Positions 23,424-32,201 of a DNA stretch of 64,000 nucleotides are shown in pieces. A program made the position numbers and the translations under genes. The stretch covers positions 64,338 through 128,337 of the forward strand of contig JAOARL010000019.1 of the NCBI GenBank assembly GCA_025210555.1. The letters are read 5' to 3'. Within the stretch, counting starts at the first letter, position 1. Each line of letters starts with the position of its first letter. The notes beneath the pieces were generated by a model. It did not search any database. It saw only the letters and a list, made by a program, of their open reading frames with translations, and was not told the origin of the DNA. The DNA is from Clostridia bacterium (GTDB lineage Bacteria; Bacillota; Clostridia; Lachnospirales; JAOARL01).

Positions 23424-26400
23424 TGAAAAAAATATTATTTTCACTCTTTATATATCTAACAGTTTTTAGTAACTGCTTAGCAGCAGAGCCTACAAAACTA
23501 TCAGAACTTATGGAGAGTTTTAAAACTTCGCAGAAAGAATCAATATACAATACAGAACTTAATGCGCCATTTTCAAAAAGTTCAAGTGGTGTTAAAGAAT
23601 CAGTAGATAATGAAACAGGAGCAGTAACAGTAACAAGAGAAATATATAATATTCCAGGAGTAAATGGATTAAATTTATCATTAGCTATTAACTATAATAG
23701 CAATGATGCAAGAGTATATGTAGAGTCAACATCATCAGAAAGAATACCTAATAATTATGGAGATGTTGTTGCATATTATGAAGTGTATGATAAAAAAGGT
23801 AACTGGTTAAATACTCAAGGATTAAGATATTTAGCTGGGCATGAGTACATTGAAAAAGAGCAAGAGTTAGACGGAAAAGATTGGAAGTTTAATGGAAAGT
23901 TATATAAAGACGACAAACTTTTAACTAGTGAGTTGATTCAAAATTATAGTAGAGATAAAAATGAGCTTGAGCAAAACAGAAGTATACTAGGAGAAGGATG
24001 GACATTTGATATACCATATGTAGATGTATCAGATGAGAATACCCCATTTGTAAAATTAGTAGGGGGATCAGTGTACTCATATGATTCTAAATCCGCATGT
24101 GGACTTAAAGATTATGAACTAAATGATATTGTTTTTAGAAAAGAAACTAATGGAGGATTTTTACTTAGTTATTCTGATGGTATGAAGTATTATTTCTCAA
24201 AAGATGGTAATTTAACAATTGTATCAGATAAACATGGTAATAAGTTAAATTATGTATGGGAAGATAAGAAGCTAATAAAAGTATCAGATGATATAGGAAG
24301 AATTATAAGTATATCTTATAGTGGATCAGGAATTAGCTTTAGATATGGTAATCAAGAAATAAAATTAGTTAAGGAAAAAGTATTAGGCACAAATAGTTAT
24401 TACTTAACTAAGATAATAGACCAAAAAGATAGAGTAGTAGACTATACATATAAGACAGAAGTATCAGAGTATGATATAGCAGGTAAAGGACTTGGGCATA
24501 ATAAGTATATTAATCTGATTAATATCAGATATCCTACAGGATTAAATACAGCATATGAGTACTCAAGCAGTTATAAAAGATTAGGAGAAAAAGGTTACAC
24601 TAAATATTATAGAGTATCTAAAAGATATGAATTAATTGACGGTGAAAAATATAACTATATGAGATATTCATATGGTGGACAGCCAGATGGTTATCCTAAT
24701 AATGAAAATGATAAGAGTTATATATATAATACAAACATTAATAAATCTAATGGTATAAGAGAAGAATATATATATAATGCAGAGCATCAAGAGATAGAAA
24801 TTAATGTATATCTAGATGGTAAACGTAAAGAAAAGATAGTAAAAAACTATCATAAAACTCAAAATACTCCTATAAGGGTAGTTACTACTAATTACGATAG
24901 AGGTAAAAGAACATTAGTAAATGAGTATAAGTATGATAGGTACGGGAATACTATTGAGGAAAATACGCCTCTAGATGAAAAAGATATCAAACAAGATAGT
25001 TATAAAACTTTTTATAGATATGATTATACATATAATATGCCAGTTTATAAAAAGTATAAGCAAGATGAAGATACTGTAGTTGAGTTTATAAATATTTTAA
25101 CAGATGATAATAAAAATATAAAAGAAGAAAAAGTGCTTGATAATGGAACTGTTAAAAAACATGTAAGGTATGAATATGATAGTCATGGTAACTGTATAAA
25201 AGAGTATGAGTTAGTTGATGGCAGCGAATGGATAGAAAAAGTTTATACATATACTAATAATTTATATCCATCAACTGCTAGTATTAAAGGTATTAAAGAT
25301 GCAGATGGAAATACCAAAGTATCTAGAGTTGAAACTAAATATGACTTACATACAGGATATGTATTAGAGGAAATTGATGCTAATGGAAATAGCACAAAGT
25401 ATGAATATGATATTCTAGGAAGAAAAGTAAAAGAAATACTTCCAGATAAAGCAACAAGAGTAGTTAAGTATGATGATGAAAATAACATTATTACAACGAC
25501 TGATGCTAATTTTAATAGGCTTATATACTATTTTGACAAGTTAGGTAAGCTTAAGGAGGTAATAGAGCCTAAAAGCACTATAAGGCTTATAAAATACAAA
25601 TATGATAATGATGAAAGATTATTATCAGAAACAGATGCAAATAATAATGTTAAATATTATTCATATGATGACTTTGATAGGATAGAAGAAATTAAATGGG
25701 TTGATAGTAAGAAAAAAATCCTTAAACAAAGAGAAGTAGAGTATGGTATTAATAAGAAAAATATTAACTACGTTGAAATAACAGACTTAGGCGATAATGA
25801 TGATTATATTAAGACTTATTACTTTGACGACTTTGATAGGATAACAAACATAGTAATAGAAAATGGAAATAATGATTTGGAAACTAAATATTTCTATGAC
25901 TTTGTTGGGAATAAGATTGAAGTGGAAGATTTTGATAAAGAAGAAATAAAACTTGAATATGATATATTTGCAAATGTTATATCAAAAACTGATAAAAAAG
26001 GTAATGTAGAGAAGATTAAATATGATAGGCAAGGAAAAGTAGTAGAGAATGAAGATGCTTTAGGTAGAAAAAGATATACTAGTTATGATTATTTAGGAAG
26101 AGAAATAGTTAGTAGAGTTCCTTATAAAGGAAATGAGTATGCCGAAAGTAAAAAGTACTATGATCTAAATGGTAATCTTCTGAAAGTTATAGATGCAGAA
26201 GGGGGAATTTTTAAGAGATATTATAATAACCGTAATGCATTAACTGCAACAGAACTTGTAATAAACAGTAAAAAGTCATATATAAATAAATATATTTATG
26301 ACAAAGAACTTAAGTTAGTGAAGATGCAAAAAGGACTTAATTCTTTTAGAGATAATAATTATACAGAATTAGAGTATGTATATGATAGTTTAGGAAGAGT

Positions 26401-28561
26401 GGTTACATCTAAAGATGAGAGTGGTAATGAAACTAAGTATAAGTATGATAACAATGGTAATTTATTAGAACTTATAGATAGAAATGGAATAAGTAAGTTT
26501 AGTACTTATGATGGTCTTAATAGAGAAGTAGTTAAATATAATACTAAAGACAATGATAAACTTAGAACGCATTATAATTTATTAGGTCAGATAGAAAAGC
26601 TAGAAAGTGATAGTGATCTAATAGAATATACTTATAATAAGCAAGGGAAAGTAAAAACTATTAAGAATAATGGACAAATAAATTCTAATTATAACTATGA
26701 TGAGTTAGGTAGAATAACTAACTACAGTGTTAAAAGAAACAAAGAATCATTAATAGATATAGATTACGATTATGACTTAAATAACAATGTGGTATCTGTT
26801 ATAGATGATAAGACAAAAGTTATATATGAATATGATAAGTTAAATAGACCTGTTAGAGATGTGAATAAAACGACAGGTATAGAAACAACTTATTCATATT
26901 ATAACTTTGGTGGAGTTAAAAGTTTAATTCATAAAAATGGTGAGAAAATAGAAAATGCATTAGCTTTTGAATATGACAGGGTAGGTAATAAGATAAAAGA
27001 AATGGGTAATGGTAATGTGAAAACATATTATTATGATACATTATCTAGACTTCAAGCTATGGAAGATATAAAAGGTAATATTCAAAGTTATAAATATGAT
27101 GACTTTAATAATATTTCATTTATGGTGGATATATCAAATGGGAAGATAGAAGAGAGTAAATATTCATATGATATAAATAATAGACTTATTCTAAAGGAAA
27201 GTGATATTAAAGAGCTTAATACACAGCATAGAATGGAATATGATAGAGAAGGGAATCTTATAAAGAAAGAAGAAGCTTTAAGAGAAGGAAATGAATTTAT
27301 AGGTTCAAAAACATTTGAGTATAACTATGATGGTTATAATAGATTAAGTATAGTTAAAGATCCTATGAAAAGATTTACAGAGTATAGCTATAATAATCTA
27401 GGATTAAGAAGTAATAAAAAGATAGGTAATGAGGAGATTAATTATCTATATAATGGGGATCAAATAGTACTTGAAACGTATAAAGATGGACTTATTAAAG
27501 CTAAAAATATAAGAGGTAGAAACCTAATATATAGACAAGTAAATGAAAAAGAATTATACTATCTACATAATGAAAGAGGCGATGTAATAAAGCTTCTAGA
27601 TGATAAAGGTAGTTTAGTTAAAAACTATGAGTATGATCCATATGGTAATGAAGACATTACTAATAAACATCAAGATAGAAATATAGATAATCCATTTAGA
27701 TATGCAGGAGAGTATTTAGATGAAGAAACTGGTAACTATTATCTTAGAGCTAGATATTACAATCCTGAGATACAAAGATTTATAAGTGAAGATCAGGTAA
27801 AAGGTAATAATACTAATCCTTTAACATATAACTTGTATGGATACTGTGAAGGTAATCCTATAAGATATGTTGATACAAGTGGGAATTATCCAATATATTC
27901 ACTTTATCCTCAAGTGGGGGCTAGAGGTTCAAAAATTCAGGAAATAGTTGATAGAAAAGTAAGAAAAGAAGAGGTTGGCATTGAATATAGTGTTAAGAAA
28001 ACAGCAGTAGGAATGTATTATATATCTAGCGAAACAACATCTATAGGATTAAGTTTTTCGCCAGTAGGAGATATAAAAGATATACAAGAAGCTGTTACAG
28101 GAGTTGATTTGGTAACGGGTGAAAAATTAGAAGCTGATGAAAGAGCCATAACAATTGTTGCAGCTGCACTACCATGGATTAATGCTAAGGCTGCAAGAAT
28201 GGCACTCAAATTAAATAAAGGAATAAAACGTGTAACTAAAATTGGAAAGAAAACAAGAAATTTTGTCAATATAAAGAATAAGGTTTTAGGAAATATAAGA
28301 ACAGGAAGTGCATTAAAGTTAGATGCTCAGCACGCATTTGATGATATAGTTGATAATTATGCTACATATGCTGATAAGTTTGAATTAATTGGTGGAGATG
28401 GAGTGAAGAGGGAATTATATCAAATAGAAGGTTCATTTAACGGTAAAAAAGGAATTTTTGAGTGGGTTGTTGATTCAGACAAGAAGAAAGGTGTAACACA
28501 TAGAAGGTTTATAGATGGAGTAGGAATAACAGGAAAACCAAATGCACGTTCAAAAAAATGA
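23423..28561 (+). CDS. Exported RHS/YD-repeat polymorphic toxin
   Basis: A 1712-residue protein with a Sec signal peptide (MKKILFSLFIYLTVFSNCLA). From about residue 380 to 1400 it is built of YD repeats (for example YEYDILGRKVKE and YDDFDRIEEI) that form the RHS cocoon. The RHS-associated core DPYGNED...NPFRYAGEYLDEETGNYYLRARYY is at about 1405-1470. A pretoxin-TG-like segment (SPVGDIKDIQEAVTGVDLVTG) follows near 1545-1580. The last 80 residues (HAFDDIVDNYATYADKF, LYQIEGSFNGKKGIFEWVVD, THRRFIDGVGITGKPN) resemble nuclease-type C-terminal domains of Firmicute polymorphic toxins; I infer an RNase or DNase. The start overlaps the previous stop as TAATG. The immunity gene follows. Confidence 0.88.
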   Translation: MKKILFSLFIYLTVFSNCLAAEPTKLSELMESFKTSQKESIYNTELNAPFSKSSSGVKESVDNETGAVTVTREIYNIPGVNGLNLSLAINYNSNDARVYVESTSSERIPNNYGDVVAYYEVYDKKGNWLNTQGLRYLAGHEYIEKEQELDGKDWKFNGKLYKDDKLLTSELIQNYSRDKNELEQNRSILGEGWTFDIPYVDVSDENTPFVKLVGGSVYSYDSKSACGLKDYELNDIVFRKETNGGFLLSYSDGMKYYFSKDGNLTIVSDKHGNKLNYVWEDKKLIKVSDDIGRIISISYSGSGISFRYGNQEIKLVKEKVLGTNSYYLTKIIDQKDRVVDYTYKTEVSEYDIAGKGLGHNKYINLINIRYPTGLNTAYEYSSSYKRLGEKGYTKYYRVSKRYELIDGEKYNYMRYSYGGQPDGYPNNENDKSYIYNTNINKSNGIREEYIYNAEHQEIEINVYLDGKRKEKIVKNYHKTQNTPIRVVTTNYDRGKRTLVNEYKYDRYGNTIEENTPLDEKDIKQDSYKTFYRYDYTYNMPVYKKYKQDEDTVVEFINILTDDNKNIKEEKVLDNGTVKKHVRYEYDSHGNCIKEYELVDGSEWIEKVYTYTNNLYPSTASIKGIKDADGNTKVSRVETKYDLHTGYVLEEIDANGNSTKYEYDILGRKVKEILPDKATRVVKYDDENNIITTTDANFNRLIYYFDKLGKLKEVIEPKSTIRLIKYKYDNDERLLSETDANNNVKYYSYDDFDRIEEIKWVDSKKKILKQREVEYGINKKNINYVEITDLGDNDDYIKTYYFDDFDRITNIVIENGNNDLETKYFYDFVGNKIEVEDFDKEEIKLEYDIFANVISKTDKKGNVEKIKYDRQGKVVENEDALGRKRYTSYDYLGREIVSRVPYKGNEYAESKKYYDLNGNLLKVIDAEGGIFKRYYNNRNALTATELVINSKKSYINKYIYDKELKLVKMQKGLNSFRDNNYTELEYVYDSLGRVVTSKDESGNETKYKYDNNGNLLELIDRNGISKFSTYDGLNREVVKYNTKDNDKLRTHYNLLGQIEKLESDSDLIEYTYNKQGKVKTIKNNGQINSNYNYDELGRITNYSVKRNKESLIDIDYDYDLNNNVVSVIDDKTKVIYEYDKLNRPVRDVNKTTGIETTYSYYNFGGVKSLIHKNGEKIENALAFEYDRVGNKIKEMGNGNVKTYYYDTLSRLQAMEDIKGNIQSYKYDDFNNISFMVDISNGKIEESKYSYDINNRLILKESDIKELNTQHRMEYDREGNLIKKEEALREGNEFIGSKTFEYNYDGYNRLSIVKDPMKRFTEYSYNNLGLRSNKKIGNEEINYLYNGDQIVLETYKDGLIKAKNIRGRNLIYRQVNEKELYYLHNERGDVIKLLDDKGSLVKNYEYDPYGNEDITNKHQDRNIDNPFRYAGEYLDEETGNYYLRARYYNPEIQRFISEDQVKGNNTNPLTYNLYGYCEGNPIRYVDTSGNYPIYSLYPQVGARGSKIQEIVDRKVRKEEVGIEYSVKKTAVGMYYISSETTSIGLSFSPVGDIKDIQEAVTGVDLVTGEKLEADERAITIVAAALPWINAKAARMALKLNKGIKRVTKIGKKTRNFVNIKNKVLGNIRTGSALKLDAQHAFDDIVDNYATYADKFELIGGDGVKRELYQIEGSFNGKKGIFEWVVDSDKKKGVTHRRFIDGVGITGKPNARSKK

Positions 28562-28571
28562 GGTGATTTTT

Positions 28572-29102
28572 ATGTATGATATTAGTATATTAGAACTAGT
28601 TGAAGTAGAAAAAGAATGGAATTATATCCTTTGGGGAATAGAAAATAAAATAGTGAATATGGATTCGTTTATCAAATATGTACAAATATATATAGCTTCA
28701 TCTTCTAATTTAGATATTCCAGAATTAATAGAACTTGCGTGGGGAAGACATAGTATAGATGAAACAGTAGAACTATTAAAAATAGCCAGCAAATCAAGAG
28801 TTAGTAGTTTGAGCTTAGATTATAATGGCTATGAAGCAAGAGTTTGGTTATATTCAATACTAAGTTATGAGATGGGAAAATTAAAGTCGATAAGTAAGTT
28901 TTTGGATAGAGTTGAAGAGATATATGCAGATTTTGATTATCCCATTGAAATTGAAGGTTTTGTAAGATATATGCCTCCAGTAGAATCTGAATATATAAAA
29001 AACAATTCAAAAGAAGAGAGCGAAGAAAAAATGTATGAATATTCAAAAAAATTTTTGGAAAATGAAAAAGAAAATTTAAGAAAAATCATAGGTAGATTAT
29101 AA
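28572..29102 (+). CDS. DUF2247-type immunity protein for the RHS toxin
   Basis: A 176-residue cytoplasmic helical protein. ATG at 28572 is chosen because AGGTGA at 28561-28566 precedes it; an earlier in-frame ATG at 28542 overlaps the toxin gene. Family hallmarks are WNYILWGIENKIV near the start, a central ELAWGR helix, and EEIYADFDYPIEIEGFVRYMPP near 110-135, typical of DUF2247. Proteins of that family sit directly after polymorphic toxin genes and are taken as their antidotes. Position 10 bases after the RHS stop supports that role here. Confidence 0.8.
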   Translation: MYDISILELVEVEKEWNYILWGIENKIVNMDSFIKYVQIYIASSSNLDIPELIELAWGRHSIDETVELLKIASKSRVSSLSLDYNGYEARVWLYSILSYEMGKLKSISKFLDRVEEIYADFDYPIEIEGFVRYMPPVESEYIKNNSKEESEEKMYEYSKKFLENEKENLRKIIGRL

Positions 29103-29206
29103 TAATACTTATTGTTTAATGTGGGTAGTATTTAAAAATTAGTAAATTTGAAAAACTGGAGATGGAATTTAAATAAGTTCAATTAAAGATAATGGAGGAG
29201 TGAAAA

Positions 29207-29527
29207 ATGAAAGTAAAACGAAGTAGAATGCAATATTTAATTGCATTTTATATAATGGGATATATAATTTCATTGGTAGAGTTTAGTGGTGAAATTCCTG
29301 GAATTTATTATTTTATTCCAGTACGAATTATCGCACTTTGTCTTGCTCTATTGTTAGGAAATGCAGTATATTATACCGCTGAAGAAAAATATGAGCCACT
29401 CATGGCTACAATAAGGATGTTAAAATATATACCAGTTATGTTTATAATACTTGCACTATCAGGATGTGCTAGAATGTATTTATACAATACATATAATATT
29501 AATATTGACTGGATAATTGGAATGTAA
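29207..29527 (+). CDS. Three-helix membrane protein, copy 1
   Basis: A 106-residue membrane protein with three hydrophobic helices and a basic N-terminus (MKVKRSRMQYLIAFYI). It is a close paralogue of the protein at 31536: shared stretches include GEIPGIYYFIPVRI, the EEKYEPLMATIR loop and a final YLYNTYNINIDWI. Function unknown. GGAGGAG precedes the ATG. The two copies bracket a set of four other small membrane proteins downstream of the RHS immunity gene, which suggests duplication or an accessory tail of the toxin locus. Confidence 0.7.
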   Translation: MKVKRSRMQYLIAFYIMGYIISLVEFSGEIPGIYYFIPVRIIALCLALLLGNAVYYTAEEKYEPLMATIRMLKYIPVMFIILALSGCARMYLYNTYNINIDWIIGM

Positions 29528-29533
29528 TATTCA

Positions 29534-29562
29534 TTTACAAATAGTTTAATAAGTATTATAAT
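29534..29562 (+). promoter_or_regulatory. Promoter of the 29668 membrane genes
   Basis: TTTACA at 29534-29539, a 17-base spacer, and TATAAT at 29557-29562. Confidence 0.7.
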
Positions 29563-29583
29563 TTAGTAGGCGGATGATTGAAT

Positions 29584-29625
29584 AAGGCATAAAGAAAGAA
29601 GTTTTCTTTGTGTCTTTTTTTGCCC
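29584..29625 (+). promoter_or_regulatory. Leader hairpin with T-run, related to 20054-20095
   Basis: AAAGAAA at 29591-29597 pairs with TTTCTTT at 29603-29609. The core TTTGTGTCTTTTTTTG (29607-29622) is identical to that in the RHS leader. An outer GGCA/TGCC pairing (29586-29589 with 29621-29624) encloses it. Confidence 0.5.
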
Positions 29626-29667
29626 TAAAACAGATAAAATTAATAATAAAGAGAGGGAATAAACTTT

Positions 29668-30081
29668 ATGAGTACAGGATATAAAATAACATTAATAATA
29701 GTTATAATTGTAGGCTTCATATCTGGCGCTATAGTCAAAACAAATCCAGAATTAATATTAACAAAAGAAAACATAGCAAATGAGGTTATTGAAAGGTTCA
29801 GTGAAAATAGAGAATTAGCAGGTTATGATGATATGGAATTTGTTGGAATTAAAAATATAGATAATGAAATATTAGAATTTGAATACAAAATTGACCTTAA
29901 AAAAGAAGAAATAGATATTGAAGCATTAAAAGGGTATATTATGACAGAAGAAGAATATATAAGTTATTTAAATCTGAGCAGTGAAATGGAAAATGCAAGA
30001 AAGTCAGGATTTGGAATAAGAGATTGTTTTAAAGATATAGATGAAAATATTATATATGAAGTAGGTGCTAATAATGATTAA
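29668..30081 (+). CDS. Bitopic membrane protein, first gene of second membrane pair
   Basis: A 137-residue protein with one N-terminal helix (ITLIIVIIVGFISGAIV) and an acidic external domain. Function unknown. It overlaps the following tetraspan gene by 8 bases, the same arrangement as 16479/16874. AGAGAGGG precedes the ATG after a 100-base leader. Confidence 0.65.
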   Translation: MSTGYKITLIIVIIVGFISGAIVKTNPELILTKENIANEVIERFSENRELAGYDDMEFVGIKNIDNEILEFEYKIDLKKEEIDIEALKGYIMTEEEYISYLNLSSEMENARKSGFGIRDCFKDIDENIIYEVGANND

Positions 30082-30553
30082 GAATATAAAAATGGAAATT
30101 CTTGCTATTATAGCAACAGGTATATTTTTACTAGTAACTAGTTCATTTGTAATGGTTGAAGGAATAAGAAATCTTAATAAAGAAATAATAAGCCCTCAAT
30201 ACTTTACTATTATGGGCGTAGTTGCAGCATTATTTATTTTAACAAGTGTAAGACTTGTATTTTTAAAGAAAGATAGTATTAAAATGTTATTTATATTAGT
30301 TGGATTAGTTATATCATATAATTTAGGCATATTTATTGTTGGTGCATTAGAAGCTCAAAACGAAATATTGTCTGAACATACTACTCAAGCAGCAGGTTTT
30401 ATGGTTCCAATGCTTATAATAAGTAATGTGCTAATAGCTGAAAAAGTTCTTAGTGTATTTGATATAGAACTAGAGGGAAATATTAAAGAAGCTATTTCAT
30501 GGATCATATGGGGAATGCTCGTTATAGTAACAAAGTTGTCTTGGGTTATGTAG
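30074..30553 (+). CDS. Tetraspan membrane protein, second gene of second membrane pair
   Basis: A 159-residue protein with about four to five hydrophobic helices. ATG at 30074 follows AGGTG inside the previous gene. The C-terminal 45 residues (ISNVLIAEKVLSVFDIELEGNIKEAISWI) align with those of the protein at 16874. Function unknown; by context the pair may form a membrane complex. Confidence 0.65.
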   Translation: MIKNIKMEILAIIATGIFLLVTSSFVMVEGIRNLNKEIISPQYFTIMGVVAALFILTSVRLVFLKKDSIKMLFILVGLVISYNLGIFIVGALEAQNEILSEHTTQAAGFMVPMLIISNVLIAEKVLSVFDIELEGNIKEAISWIIWGMLVIVTKLSWVM

Positions 30554-30597
30554 TTATGTATAACTTGGATTAAAATAAAGTAAAAGGGAGAATAGTT

Positions 30598-31095
30598 ATG
30601 GAAATTAGTGAACGTGAGAAAAACATAAGAATAATTATAATGATAATATTATTTTTATTAGTTATGGCTTTAAGAGTTTCTCAAAAATATAATTTATTTT
30701 CTAGCATAGAAGATAATCAAGAATATAGCAACCAAAGTATAGTTACATTGGATACTATATTGAAAACAGAATGGACAGATGTTGAAGGCGATAATAACAT
30801 ATTGTTTTTTGATACAGATAATAAATTGATGTTAGTTGGTAAGAAAGAAAGTGATATTTCAACAACTTATAGTTACGATAAATTTTATTATGATAAAACA
30901 AATAATAAGTTTATTCTTCATTGTTATGAAATAAACGACAATATAATTTCAGAAGAAATTGATCCAGGAGATTTTTCAAGAGAGGTTGATGAAAATTATA
31001 GAATGATATTTAAAAATAATAATCTTATTATTAGTGTGAAAGATGAGGATGGTAATCTAAACGTAAGTAAATGGAAGAAAAACAATGACAAATAA
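30598..31095 (+). CDS. Bitopic membrane protein
   Basis: A 165-residue protein with a short charged N-terminus, one helix (IIIMIILFLLVMALRV) and a beta-rich external domain of about 125 residues (ILFFDTDNKLMLVGKKE, FILHCYEIND). This resembles small lipocalin- or NTF2-like extracytoplasmic domains, but I do not recognise the family. AAAGGGAG precedes the ATG. It is third in the run of membrane genes from 29668. Confidence 0.6.
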   Translation: MEISEREKNIRIIIMIILFLLVMALRVSQKYNLFSSIEDNQEYSNQSIVTLDTILKTEWTDVEGDNNILFFDTDNKLMLVGKKESDISTTYSYDKFYYDKTNNKFILHCYEINDNIISEEIDPGDFSREVDENYRMIFKNNNLIISVKDEDGNLNVSKWKKNNDK

Positions 31096-31124
31096 GAAAT
31101 ATATTTAGAGGAAAGTGAATTAAT

Positions 31125-31484
31125 ATGAAAACTATATTGAAATGGACTATAATCGCTATAGTAATAGCATTAATAAGCATTAAAATTTATATGGTAGGAT
31201 TTAAGGATGGAATGAAGACATTAGGAGAATTAGATCAAGTATATGTAGGTAAAAATATATATTTGGAATTTATGGAAGATGAAGAAGCTGATTATAAGTA
31301 TATAGTTGATTCACTTAACACTTCAAGAAAAAGTGATTTGAGTTTCTGGAGAAATGATCAATTAATAAAGTTAATTGTATATATGAGAGATAATAAATAT
31401 TTAATTAAAGAAGGTAAATATACAATAAATCAAGCATGGGATTTTGAAAGAGTTAAAAAGACACTTGAATTTGTAAGTAAATAG
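31125..31484 (+). CDS. Small bitopic membrane protein
   Basis: A 119-residue protein with an N-terminal helix (LKWTIIAIVIALISIKIYMVG) and a charged external part. Function unknown. AGAGGAAAG precedes the ATG, 29 bases after the previous stop, so it is probably on the same transcript. Confidence 0.58.
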   Translation: MKTILKWTIIAIVIALISIKIYMVGFKDGMKTLGELDQVYVGKNIYLEFMEDEEADYKYIVDSLNTSRKSDLSFWRNDQLIKLIVYMRDNKYLIKEGKYTINQAWDFERVKKTLEFVSK

Positions 31485-31535
31485 CAAAATACTAATAAGT
31501 TTGTTAATTAACTTCAAAAAGAAAAAGGTGAAGAA

Positions 31536-31859
31536 ATGAGAATGAGAGTGAAAAGAAGCAGGGCACAATACTTAATATTTTTTTATATAATAGGATATAT
31601 AATATCATTGTTGAATTTTACAGGTGAGATTCCAGGAATTTATTATTATATTCCAGTACGAATTAGTGCACTTAATATTGCTTTAATAGCAGGGAATGGA
31701 ATATATTACACGATTGAAGAAAAATATGAACCTCTAATGGCTACTATAAGAAGTCTGAAATATGCATTGCTTATGCCTATATTATATTTATTATCAGTAG
31801 GTGCTCAAATATATCTATACAATGCATATAATATTGATATTGAGTGGCTAATATTATAA
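31536..31859 (+). CDS. Three-helix membrane protein, copy 2
   Basis: A 107-residue paralogue of the protein at 29207 (basic RSRAQYLIFFYIIGYIISL, GEIPGIYYYIPVRI, EEKYEPLMATIR, and a YLYNAYNIDIEWL end). ATG at 31536 follows AAAGGTGA; a second ATG two codons later aligns better with copy 1 but is too far from the site. Function unknown. It is the last gene before a terminator. Confidence 0.7.
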   Translation: MRMRVKRSRAQYLIFFYIIGYIISLLNFTGEIPGIYYYIPVRISALNIALIAGNGIYYTIEEKYEPLMATIRSLKYALLMPILYLLSVGAQIYLYNAYNIDIEWLIL

Positions 31860-31907
31860 ATTTAATAAGAAGAAGCAGTTTAAATTATAATGATAAAATA
31901 TGATTTT

Positions 31908-31936
31908 AGAAAGCACAGTTTTGTGCTTTCTTTTTT
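31908..31936 (+). terminator. Rho-independent terminator
   Basis: A perfect 10-bp stem AGAAAGCACA with TGTGCTTTCT around GTTT, then TTTTT. It closes the membrane gene run. Confidence 0.88.
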
Positions 31937-32201
31937 CTATGTCAGGCGCTGCATTTAACTCGGTGGTGGATATTGCGAGGTTAATACATGAATTAAGTAG
32001 TAATAGTTAGTCGTGTCTTAGTAAAAAAGATATGATATCGATGATTAATAGGAATTTTAAAATATTTTTTTGAAATTTGACAATATTAAATAAAGATGGC
32101 ACAATATAAGTATCAAAAACGCAAGAAATATTGCAATATTAGCATTTAAAATGCAATATATACTGCAAATATAACACTTAATTGAGGGGAGATGATCTAA
32201 T
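31937..32201. other. Gene-free stretch with a possible gene remnant and TGCAAnAT repeats
   Basis: Together with the terminator just upstream, this makes a stretch of more than 300 bases with no supported gene. Bases 31939-32010 form a 23-codon open frame (MSGAAFNSVVDIARLIHELS) without a ribosome binding site. It is richer in GC than its surroundings, perhaps a leftover of a lost gene. At 32121-32172 the motif TGCAATAT or a close variant occurs three to four times just before the ATPase gene and may be an operator. Confidence 0.4.
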
